From assembly GCF_963674565.1 (NCBI RefSeq), contig NZ_OY771430.1, positions 4,278,001 to 4,342,000 of the forward strand: DNA of 64,000 nt, read 5' to 3'. Below, one piece after another: positions 44,332 through 51,982 of this stretch. This stretch comes from an uncultured Carboxylicivirga sp. Its GTDB lineage: Bacteria; Bacteroidota; Bacteroidia; Bacteroidales; Marinilabiliaceae. A program made the translations under genes and the position numbers. Every line of letters starts with the position of its first letter. Position 1 is the first letter of the stretch. The notes beneath the pieces are model-generated. The model was not told the DNA's origin. It made no database searches and was given only the letters and a program-made list of their open reading frames with translations.

Positions 44332-45528
44332 TTAGTAGTTTAATGTTGATCCTGTAATGGCAATAAATATATCCAATTCGCGCAGTTTATCCTGTATTTT
44401 CAGAAGTTCTGATATTTTAATTAATCCTATTTTGTAGCTATTTTCAGGTCCACGATATTCTTCATTAATTTGCTCAAAATTAAAGTGTTTCAGTACACTT
44501 TCATCCTTAAACCGAACATATAACTCAATAGCTTTATCTTTATTGTAAGTAAAGCCTCCTGAATATTTTAACTTTTTGTATTCGTAAGAGTAATTATGAG
44601 CCAAAGCGGTAATATCAGATAAAACCGCTGATCCTGTAGGATGTGCCCCTGCTCCTTTTCCAAACATAAATTGTTTGTCGTAAGCTTTCCCTTTAATTAC
44701 TACTCCATTGAATTCATCTTCAACACTGTATATGTATTTATCTTTACCCAGAAAACGTGGTAGAACAAACAAACTGATGTTCTTATCTTCTAGTCGTTCA
44801 ACCTGCGCCACCAGTTTAATTTTCTGACCTTTTTCGCGTGCATATTTAATATCAAAATCAGAGATATTTGATATACCATAGGTTAATACATCTTTTGGAT
44901 CAATTACAGTTCCAAAACTATGGAGAGTTAGAATGATTAATTTAAAGAGTGAATCATAACCTTCAACATCAAATGAAGGATCACTCTCGGCAAAACCCAG
45001 ATCCTGAGCATCTTTTAATGCTGTAGCATATGATTGGTTGTGGTCAAAAATTTTAGAAAGAATGTAGTTGGATGAACCATTTAAGATACCTGTTACAGAT
45101 AATAATAAATCGTTGTCGTAATACTCTTCTAAATTTCTGATAACAGGAATACTTCCACATGCCGACGCTTCGTATAGCAGCGAAACATTGTTTTCTTTTT
45201 GCAGTTGAAGCATTTCACTCAGATTTTCGGCAAGCATTTTTTTATTGGCCGAAACTACATTTTTACCTTTTTGAAGTGCTTTTTTAACTATTGCATATGC
45301 CTGATCGGCATTATCTATTAATTCAACAACTGTATTTATTTCAGGATCTTCCAATATTTCATCAGGATCGTAGCAAAAATGATCTTCTGAGATGGAACGA
45401 GGCTTTTTATTTTTAACACAGATCTTGGTTATTTTAGCATCAAAAGAGGGACTTGTTTTTAAAACTTCATACAGCCCTTCTCCTACAACACCAAACCCAA
45501 ACAATCCGATATTTAGTTTCTGTTTCAT
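44332..45528 (-). CDS. hom: Homoserine dehydrogenase
   Basis: Reduces aspartate semialdehyde to homoserine. The protein has 398 residues: NAD(P) fingerprint GLFGFGVVGEGL (~8-19), VVSANKKML (~110), GILNGSSNYILSKI and the catalytic Lys region. It is the monofunctional form without an aspartokinase. It has its own promoter; it lies 153 bases after metY, the next step in methionine synthesis, but a 15-bp inverted repeat sits between them. Confidence 0.95.
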   Translation of the reverse strand: MKQKLNIGLFGFGVVGEGLYEVLKTSPSFDAKITKICVKNKKPRSISEDHFCYDPDEILEDPEINTVVELIDNADQAYAIVKKALQKGKNVVSANKKMLAENLSEMLQLQKENNVSLLYEASACGSIPVIRNLEEYYDNDLLLSVTGILNGSSNYILSKIFDHNQSYATALKDAQDLGFAESDPSFDVEGYDSLFKLIILTLHSFGTVIDPKDVLTYGISNISDFDIKYAREKGQKIKLVAQVERLEDKNISLFVLPRFLGKDKYIYSVEDEFNGVVIKGKAYDKQFMFGKGAGAHPTGSAVLSDITALAHNYSYEYKKLKYSGGFTYNKDKAIELYVRFKDESVLKHFNFEQINEEYRGPENSYKIGLIKISELLKIQDKLRELDIFIAITGSTLNY

Positions 45529-45549
45529 TATATTGATTCAATTTGTCTG

Positions 45550-45557
45550 CAAAAATA
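45550..45557 (-). promoter_or_regulatory. -7 promoter box for hom
   Basis: TATTTTTG on the minus strand, matching TAnnTTTG, 21 bases before the ATG at 45528. Confidence 0.65.
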
Positions 45558-45596
45558 AAGTTAATCAACAGAAAGTTTCAAATGATTGAAAAATGA

Positions 45597-45674
45597 AATC
45601 ACAGATTTTACCTAAAATTATTGGGTTAACTATAGAAAAATTTGAATACTCTTAGTTCAGTAAAATCTGTGATT
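45597..45674. repeat. Perfect 15-bp inverted repeat between metY and hom
   Basis: AATCACAGATTTTAC at 45597-45611 is exactly repeated as its reverse complement GTAAAATCTGTGATT at 45660-45674, with a 48-base interior. It ends 7 bases from the metY stop. No T-tract follows on the metY strand, so it is not a standard terminator; it has the look of a small inserted inverted-repeat element. Confidence 0.75.
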
Positions 45675-45681
45675 ACAAATG

Positions 45682-46977
45682 TTATAATTTATCGAATGCT
45701 TGTTGTATATCAGCCTTAATATCATCGATATGTTCAATACCAACAGAGAGACGCAATAAACCAGGTTCAACACCTGAAGCTTTTTGTTCTTCCAGAGATA
45801 ATTGTTCGTGCGTAGTTGAGCTTGGATGTATAATTAATGATTTAGCATCACCAATATTGGCAAGGTGACTAATTAAATTCAAATTCTGAATGAAATTATC
45901 AGCATTGGTAGTTGCACCTTTAATCTTGAAACTCATAACTCCACCAAAACCTTTTTTCAAGTATTTTTTAGCCAGTTCATGATAAGGACTTGACTCCAAT
46001 CCAGGATAGCTTACATACTCCACCTTATCGTGGCTCTCGAGCCATTTTGCTATTTCCAGGGCATTTTCAACATGACGATCGACACGTAATGATAAAGTTT
46101 CCAACCCTTGAATCAATAAGAATGAGTTAAAAGGGCTTAGAGCCGATCCGTAATCACGCAGACCTTCTACCCTTGCCCTGATAGCGAATGCAATATTACC
46201 AAACGGACTTCCTTCTCCAAATACTTCCCAGAATTTTAATCCATGATATCCTTCTGACGGTTCAGTAAATAATGGGAATTTACCATTACCCCAATTGAAA
46301 TTACCACCGTCAACGATCACACCACCTATGGAAGTACCATGCCCACCGATCCATTTGGTTGCTGATTCAACAACAACATTTGCTCCATGCTCCAATGGTC
46401 GGAATAAATATCCGCCTGCACCAAATGTATTGTCCACAATTAATGGAATTTCGTGTTTTTGTGCGATAGCTGCGATAGCTTCAAAATCAGGAATATTAAA
46501 ACGTGGATTTCCAATTGTTTCGATGTAAATTGCTTTTGTTCCTTCATCAATTGCATCTTCGAATAAAGATGGATCATCACCTTCAACAAACTTAACTTTT
46601 ATACCCAGTCGTTTAAATTGAACCTTAAATTGGTTGTATGTTCCACCATATAAATAAGAGGTAGATACAAAATTATCACCGGCCTCCAAAAAGTTTGTTA
46701 AAGCAATAAATTGAGCAGCCTGACCTGACGATACTGCAACAGCTGCCACTCCACCTTCCAAAGCAGCCATACGTTTCTCAAAAACATCAGTGGTCGGGTT
46801 CATAATTCGGGTATAGATATTTCCGAATTCTTTTAATCCGAATAGGTTGGCTGCATGTTCAGAATCTTTAAACAGATATGAACTGGTTTGATAAATTGGT
46901 ACCGCTCTTGAAAGTGTAGTTTGATCAACGTCGTGTCCGGCGTGTAATTGCAGTGTTTCAAATTGAAAATCCGACAT
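45682..46977 (-). CDS. metY: O-acetylhomoserine sulfhydrylase
   Basis: PLP enzyme of 431 residues that makes homocysteine from O-acetylhomoserine and sulphide. Conserved parts are QLHAGHDVDQTTLSRAVPIYQTSSY at the N-terminus (residues ~9-33), SSGQAAQF, and the PLP lysine in SATKWIGGHGTSIGG (~205). The acetyltransferase metX is not adjacent. A 771-base upstream region carries a short methionine-rich open frame and hairpins, which suggests translational or attenuation control by methionine supply. Confidence 0.95.
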   Translation of the reverse strand: MSDFQFETLQLHAGHDVDQTTLSRAVPIYQTSSYLFKDSEHAANLFGLKEFGNIYTRIMNPTTDVFEKRMAALEGGVAAVAVSSGQAAQFIALTNFLEAGDNFVSTSYLYGGTYNQFKVQFKRLGIKVKFVEGDDPSLFEDAIDEGTKAIYIETIGNPRFNIPDFEAIAAIAQKHEIPLIVDNTFGAGGYLFRPLEHGANVVVESATKWIGGHGTSIGGVIVDGGNFNWGNGKFPLFTEPSEGYHGLKFWEVFGEGSPFGNIAFAIRARVEGLRDYGSALSPFNSFLLIQGLETLSLRVDRHVENALEIAKWLESHDKVEYVSYPGLESSPYHELAKKYLKKGFGGVMSFKIKGATTNADNFIQNLNLISHLANIGDAKSLIIHPSSTTHEQLSLEEQKASGVEPGLLRLSVGIEHIDDIKADIQQAFDKL

Positions 46978-47152
46978 AGTATTTAATTTTTATGGTTAAT
47001 ATTCCACGTTTAATTTCCGGGGCTTTCGCACCGGTCTGTTTAGTATGTCTTTTTTGATTTTCAGATACGATGCGTTGTGACAATTACATTGTCATCATCA
47101 TACACATCATTGTTGTACATGAAGCACATATTGGTGTTTTTAGTTCACCAAT
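46978..47152 (-). promoter_or_regulatory. metY leader region with hairpins
   Basis: Reading on the minus strand: hairpin ATTGGTG/CACCAAT (47146-47152 with 47130-47136), then the Met-rich leader frame, then hairpin TGACAAT-GTA-ATTGTCA overlapping the leader stop (47079-47095) and extendable by an outer GATG/CATC pairing, then a GAAA-looped stem CCGGTGC/GCCCCGG near 47020-47037 with one mismatch. No clear U-tract follows the last stem, so the mode could be translational rather than a classic terminator. Confidence 0.55.
47084..47110 (-). CDS. Methionine-rich leader peptide upstream of metY
   Basis: Eight-codon frame encoding MMCMMMTM then TAA: six of eight codons are Met and one is Cys, both sulphur amino acids, 106 bases upstream of the methionine-synthesis gene metY. 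The final codons and stop form one arm of a 7-bp hairpin, so ribosome stalling at Met codons would change RNA folding. Such composition is very unlikely by chance. I do not know of a named precedent for this peptide; translation has not been shown. Confidence 0.6.
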   Translation of the reverse strand: MMCMMMTM

Positions 47153-47453
47153 TCGGAAAGTTTCTATATGATTATTTAATAATTTCATATGCAAAGCAAA
47201 TAAAGACATTTTAGTATTAAAAAAAAATAAATCACGTAAAATTTAGCATGTGAAAAATGTAGGAAATTTTTTATTTACTAATGTAATTACCATTAATGCA
47301 ATGAATTAAATGTTAATTTAATTATAATATAAACAAAATTTTAAAATTAAAGCAACCTTTTAAAAAAACACTCGTCTAACCTTATTAACTGGAAACATTT
47401 CAATTTTTGTTAATCAAAATGATTTAGAATAATCGTTTTAAAATCATCATGTT

Positions 47454-47570
47454 ATGAAGATGGCAATTTTACAATTACAAAAAAACCTTAAAAGCATTGG
47501 TATTCCTGAACGATTTCTGATTCTACAGATATTTATCCTATCTCTGATAATTGTTTTGGTTGTTTTTTAA
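47454..47570 (+). CDS. Small predicted membrane protein, 38 residues
   Basis: Open frame from ATG 47454 to TAA 47570 in the gene-free stretch before the Na/Pi transporter. It encodes a short amphipathic start (MKMAILQLQKNLKSIGIPE) followed by one hydrophobic segment RFLILQIFILSLIIVLVVF at the very C-terminus, a common plan for small membrane proteins. No homologue comes to mind and no promoter box is clear. The rest of 47153-47748 is AT-rich, with nothing else I can name. Confidence 0.35.
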   Translation: MKMAILQLQKNLKSIGIPERFLILQIFILSLIIVLVVF

Positions 47571-47748
47571 TTGACTTTTCTATTCATACTTCCTGTTTTT
47601 TCTACTCAGATTAATTATACATAATCTGTCCTTTAAGCTATTTTCCAGAAAATTGTGTTAATTCATTTGAATATTTAAGCTAATAAGTTGAAAAATTGGC
47701 ATATTTGAACCTGAATTTTAAATTTTAAGAATAGCTACTTCAATTAAC

Positions 47749-49443
47749 ATGAATTATTCACTTTTTGATTTATTAACTCTAGTAGGTTCATTAGGCTTAT
47801 TCCTATATGGAATGAAGATGATGAGTGAGGCTCTCCAAAAAGTTGCGGGATCTCGAATGCGAAAAATATTGTCTGCAATGACATCTAACAGGTTTTTAGG
47901 TGTTTTAACAGGTTTTTTAGTAACAACCATCATTCAGTCTTCATCAGCTACAACAGTGATGCTGGTTAGTTTTGTTAATGCCGGATTGATGTCACTTGTT
48001 GAATCAATTGGCGTTATTATGGGTGCTAACATTGGTACAACTGTAACTGGATGGATTATTACCTTATTTGGGTTTAAAGTAAAAATTAGTGCTTATGCAC
48101 TGCCAATGATAGGTGTTGGCCTTCCTTTAATATTTTCAAAAAATGCCTCACGTAGATCATGGGGTGAATTTTTGGTTGGATTTGCTTTACTATTCTTAGG
48201 ATTAGAATATCTAAAAGATTCTGTTCCAAATATTAAAGAGAATCCTGAAGTTCTGAGTTTTGTTCAAAATTACACCAATCTTGGATTTGGTTCGACACTA
48301 ATATTTTTATTGATTGGTACTGTACTTACCATTGTTATACAATCTTCGAGTGCTACCATGGCCTTAACCTTTGTAATGTGTACACAGGGATGGATACCAT
48401 TTCATTTAGCAGCAGCTATGGTGATGGGGGAAAACATAGGTACCACAATTACAGCCAATCTAGCTGCGGCTGTGGCAAATGTATCTGCAAAACGTGCTGC
48501 TCGAGTTCATTTATTATTCAATATTTTGGGTGTAATATGGATGTTGGTGATCTTTCAGACTTTTGTTGGAGGTATCGACTATTTTATGACAAAAAAGTTT
48601 GGTGTATCACCTAATGAATCAGTTGCTGCCATTCCAACAGCTTTATCTATTTTTCATACTTCCTTTAATGTTATAAATGTTCTGATATTTATCTGGTTCG
48701 TTCCATTATTTCAAAAAGCTGTAATAAGATTAGTTCCAGCAACCGAAAATGAAGATGAAGAATTTCGATTAAAGTTCATTACTACAGGAATGTTATCTAC
48801 TTCTGAGTTATCAGTGATACAGGCCCGAAAAGAAATTCATTGGTTTGGTCAGTTAACTCAAAAGATGTTTGAGATGGTTAAAAAGCTGGCTGTAACTGAT
48901 AAAGATGTAAAGTTTACCAAAAAATTTGCCCGAATTGAGAAGTATGAGGGTATTTCAGATAATGTAGAAGTTGAAATTGCTAATTACCTTGCTCAGGTTA
49001 ATCAGGGAAGATTAAGTGATTTGGGAAGAAAGCGTGTAAGAGCCATGTTCAAGGTTGTTAATGACCTGGAAAGTATTGCCGACAGTAATTATAATTTAGC
49101 CCGAACAATGGTTCGTATGCGTAATTCAAACATCAAGTTTTCAGATGAAATAATGAAGAAGCTGGAGTTAATGTTCAGCCTTGTTGATGAAGCTATCGTA
49201 TTAATGATCAATAATTTAGAAGATAGTTCTGAAACTGTTAATTTGGATAAAGCTAAATTATTGGAAATGGAAATTAATAGTTATCGTAATCAATTGAAAG
49301 TTGAACATTTAGATAACATTAAAAACGAAGTTTACACATACGAGGCTGGTATTATTTTCAATGATTTATTCTCGGAATGTGAAAAAATTGGTGATTTTAT
49401 TATTAACGTAACCGAAGCATTGGCTGAAGTCAATCCACAGTAA
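47749..49443 (+). CDS. Na/Pi cotransporter family protein with PhoU-like domain
   Basis: Protein of 564 residues: about eight membrane segments to ~330 with the duplicated QSS motifs (IIQSSSATTVML near 65 and IVIQSSSATMAL near 200), then a C-terminal helical PhoU-like domain (~360-560). NptA/YjbB-type proteins move phosphate with sodium, sometimes outward. No pho-regulon gene is beside it, so regulation is not evident. Confidence 0.9.
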   Translation: MNYSLFDLLTLVGSLGLFLYGMKMMSEALQKVAGSRMRKILSAMTSNRFLGVLTGFLVTTIIQSSSATTVMLVSFVNAGLMSLVESIGVIMGANIGTTVTGWIITLFGFKVKISAYALPMIGVGLPLIFSKNASRRSWGEFLVGFALLFLGLEYLKDSVPNIKENPEVLSFVQNYTNLGFGSTLIFLLIGTVLTIVIQSSSATMALTFVMCTQGWIPFHLAAAMVMGENIGTTITANLAAAVANVSAKRAARVHLLFNILGVIWMLVIFQTFVGGIDYFMTKKFGVSPNESVAAIPTALSIFHTSFNVINVLIFIWFVPLFQKAVIRLVPATENEDEEFRLKFITTGMLSTSELSVIQARKEIHWFGQLTQKMFEMVKKLAVTDKDVKFTKKFARIEKYEGISDNVEVEIANYLAQVNQGRLSDLGRKRVRAMFKVVNDLESIADSNYNLARTMVRMRNSNIKFSDEIMKKLELMFSLVDEAIVLMINNLEDSSETVNLDKAKLLEMEINSYRNQLKVEHLDNIKNEVYTYEAGIIFNDLFSECEKIGDFIINVTEALAEVNPQ

Positions 49444-49463
49444 GTTAATAAGAAGATATATTA

Positions 49464-49490
49464 AAGCCGCAGTTTTACTGCGGCTTTTTT
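49464..49490 (+). terminator. Terminator after the Na/Pi transporter gene
   Basis: Stem AAGCCGCAG/CTGCGGCTT with loop TTTTA and a T6 tail, 20 bases after the stop. Confidence 0.93.
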
Positions 49491-49506
49491 AATGCTTTTT
49501 ATTTAG

Positions 49507-50208
49507 TTATTCGATTACAAAACGTGCCTGTATTTCTGCTTCCAGATTTAGTTTTTGAAATTCTACATCAGGTATATATTCATCCGATGCAGCAGAACTA
49601 AGCTTCATAATAGTGTTTGAATTCATTGTACGAGGTTGATATATATTCCGGCTTATTTCCTGAATATACAGAGCCTTTCCTGCTTTCTGACCAATAGCTT
49701 CCATTAATATTTCAGCCTTGCTTTTTGCAGCTCTAATAGCCAATATTTTCACTTCTTTTCTATATTCCTCTATCTTTGTATGATCAAGTTTTGTAACTGA
49801 AATATTAGAAATATCAATTTTTTCAAGTTCTATGAATATTTCAGCAACCATTTTACCGCTATGAACCAGAATTTCATATTGTTTTGAAGTATTAATATTA
49901 GTGCGTTTGATCCAATGCTCCTGAAACTTACTTGTGTAATCAATTACAGCGACATCATTTTTGGTGTCAATTCCAATACCGGTTAGGGCCTTCATCATTT
50001 TTTGCTCTTGTTGTTCTAATGTAGCCTTGGTCTTTGAATCTTTTTCATCAATCACTACTTTAAGGTAAATCATGTCCGGAACAATTTCCAATTCAGCTTT
50101 ACCACTTACCTCAATATAGGGCTGATCAATAAAATTTTTGCTTGTTTGTGCACTGATTGTCAGTGTTACTAGCAACAGAATATTGATAATTAGGGTTTTC
50201 TTCATCAT
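49507..50208 (-). CDS. SIMPL (DUF541) domain exported protein
   Basis: Protein of 233 residues with a signal peptide (ending SAQ, ~21) and the SIMPL/DUF541 domain: YIEVSGKAELEIVPDMIYLKVVI, repeated charged helices, and a C-terminal EIQARFVIE strand. Family members form ring-like periplasmic oligomers and relate to oxidative or envelope stress, but the exact role is unclear. The gene starts 55 bases after the methyltransferase gene on the same strand. Confidence 0.88.
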   Translation of the reverse strand: MMKKTLIINILLLVTLTISAQTSKNFIDQPYIEVSGKAELEIVPDMIYLKVVIDEKDSKTKATLEQQEQKMMKALTGIGIDTKNDVAVIDYTSKFQEHWIKRTNINTSKQYEILVHSGKMVAEIFIELEKIDISNISVTKLDHTKIEEYRKEVKILAIRAAKSKAEILMEAIGQKAGKALYIQEISRNIYQPRTMNSNTIMKLSSAASDEYIPDVEFQKLNLEAEIQARFVIE

Positions 50209-50263
50209 TGCGTTGAATTAAGATTAGATTAATAGATTCTAACAAATTTAAATATTGATGAAG

Positions 50264-50857
50264 TTACTTAGTAGCTTTGAATATAACAATACTGCCCTTA
50301 CCCTGATGAGCATATCCCTGTGATAGTTCGGTTAGAATATGATCATTTTTTGTAATGGTATACTCAGACAACTCAAGATTTAGTTTTTCAGAAGTTAATA
50401 ACCAATCTTCATTTTTAGGTCCTCCGCTTGAATAATTCAGTTGATCGGTATGAAAACCAATGATAAACAAATTTCCATTGTCAATTAATGTTTTGTGTAA
50501 CTTTTGTAGCATTGGATAAAAACCAACAGAAGGCATATGTAAAAATATTAAGGCAATACAATCAAAGGTATTTTCTGATGCATCATATTGTGTTACATCT
50601 TGGGTTATATATTTGATTTTAACATTGTGTTTATTAGCTAACAGAAGGGCTTTTTTCTTTCCTTCTTCACTAAAATCCACAGCTGTCACTTCCCATCCTA
50701 AACTTGCTGCATAAACTGCATTCCTTCCTTCACCCTCACCCAATAATAAAATTTTCCCGGGTTTTTGCTGATTAATAAATTCCTTGAATTCCGGATTTGG
50801 TTCTATTCCGTATGCGTATTCGGGATTTTTGAACCTGTCGTCCCACATTTCTTTCAT
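50264..50857 (-). CDS. Class I SAM-dependent methyltransferase (TehB-like)
   Basis: Protein of 197 residues. It begins MWDDRFKNPEYAYGIEPNPEF, typical of the tellurite-resistance TehB-like methyltransferase group, with the SAM loop ILLLGEGEGRNAVYAA (~34-49), acidic residue in VTAVDFSEEG and motif IV DCIALIFLHMP. The substrate is unknown; it may methylate small chalcogen or thiol compounds. Confidence 0.85.
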   Translation of the reverse strand: MKEMWDDRFKNPEYAYGIEPNPEFKEFINQQKPGKILLLGEGEGRNAVYAASLGWEVTAVDFSEEGKKKALLLANKHNVKIKYITQDVTQYDASENTFDCIALIFLHMPSVGFYPMLQKLHKTLIDNGNLFIIGFHTDQLNYSSGGPKNEDWLLTSEKLNLELSEYTITKNDHILTELSQGYAHQGKGSIVIFKATK

Positions 50858-50934
50858 TTGTGCTATTTTGATGGTTTATTGATATTCAACAAAGGTAAAA
50901 GCTAAGAGTTTTTCTTTTGTTAGGAAAGAGATAT

Positions 50935-50972
50935 AAAAAAATCCGAACCAAAATTAATCAGTCCGGATTTTT
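50935..50972 (-). terminator. Terminator of the Gly/Pro/Met-rich lipoprotein gene
   Basis: AAAAATCCG/CGGATTTTT stem with a ~18-base loop and a T run on the minus strand, about 20 bases after the stop at 50994. Confidence 0.8.
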
Positions 50973-50993
50973 GAAAAAAGTATTCAATCGTCA

Positions 50994-51854
50994 TTATTCT
51001 GTAGGCTGTTTTGCCAACTGCACTTCTAATTTAATATTTTGAGTTTTTGATTGCGAGTTGTTGTTCATATCAGGTGGTCCACCTTGACCTTCCCCATTCA
51101 TTCCACCTCCAGGCATACCTCCACCAGGAGGAGGACCTCCTTGCCCCGGAGGTCCCTGCATGCCCCCATTATCATGCATACCACCTCCGGGAGGTGGTCC
51201 AGGTCTGTTACTACCACCCGATCCCAATGAAAGAATGATGTCATATAAGGAATTTGTTTTTAGCAAGTCTTCAGTATATGGATTAATGCTTTTATATGGA
51301 ATGAAAATCTCGCAAAATAATTGTTCGTTTTCTATATCAAAATTATGTGATGCCTTTATATCGGTTACTTCTTCCATGGCTAAAACAACCTCTTTATTAT
51401 AGCCGGAAAGTCCTTTTAATGAAATGCTGACTTGTTGCATAGGCATTTCATCCATTTTTGGCATCTCATTGTCTTGTGGGTTAAATTCAGCTTGTTCTTC
51501 TCCATTTAACGGGCGCATTGGTCTGCCACCACCCACAGGATACTTTAAAGTATGTGATAATTTTTTTGTTGAAGCGGCATTAAGTTCAATGGTAATTCCA
51601 TTTTGATTAAACTGGTTGATTTTACTCATTTCATTAATTCGAAAGGCAAAAAAGATTCCCTCGTTATTATTAGTAATCTCGTAGTTCAGCTTTGTATTTG
51701 AATCAAATAATCGTAATGGAATATTCCAGTCCGAAGGATCACCATCAATAGTGATATTGGATGATTGCCATTTGGTTTCAACATGTACTTTTTTTGAACA
51801 CGATACATTTGAAACAAACGCTAGCAATAATAATGTGTGCGTAATAATTTTCAT
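50994..51854 (-). CDS. Lipoprotein with CBM9-like domain and Gly/Pro/Met-rich tail
   Basis: Protein of 286 residues with lipobox VSC (Cys19). Residues ~28-215 resemble a carbohydrate-binding-9/DOMON-like beta sandwich, starting WQSSNITIDGDPSDWNIPL. Residues ~218-268 are a low-complexity repeat of PPGGGM, QGPPGQGG and similar units, then a short polar end. The low-complexity part is coded by G/C-rich DNA that stands out from the AT-rich surroundings. Function is unknown; the tail could be flexible, or bind metal through Met and His. It has its own terminator. A hairpin-forming repeat around ATGAAGTA lies upstream of the start. Confidence 0.65.
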   Translation of the reverse strand: MKIITHTLLLLAFVSNVSCSKKVHVETKWQSSNITIDGDPSDWNIPLRLFDSNTKLNYEITNNNEGIFFAFRINEMSKINQFNQNGITIELNAASTKKLSHTLKYPVGGGRPMRPLNGEEQAEFNPQDNEMPKMDEMPMQQVSISLKGLSGYNKEVVLAMEEVTDIKASHNFDIENEQLFCEIFIPYKSINPYTEDLLKTNSLYDIILSLGSGGSNRPGPPPGGGMHDNGGMQGPPGQGGPPPGGGMPGGGMNGEGQGGPPDMNNNSQSKTQNIKLEVQLAKQPTE

Positions 51855-51982
51855 GATGAAATGAAGTAATATTTAATCTATGAGTAAAACTACTTCATCA
51901 TGATTTCTAAAAATAAAAAATTAAACGTACAAGCGGTTTTTCGCTACAAAAGGTTGGCGTGTTTCAATAATATGAAAACCAA

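Noticed and set aside
46978..47152. SAM riboswitch upstream of metY
   Set aside because: The conserved SAM-I and SAM-II core sequences are not recognisable; the leader peptide explains the region better.
51047..51606. Several plus-strand frames opposite the Gly/Pro/Met-rich lipoprotein
   Set aside because: They arise from the low-complexity repeat in the other strand and have no signal or domain.
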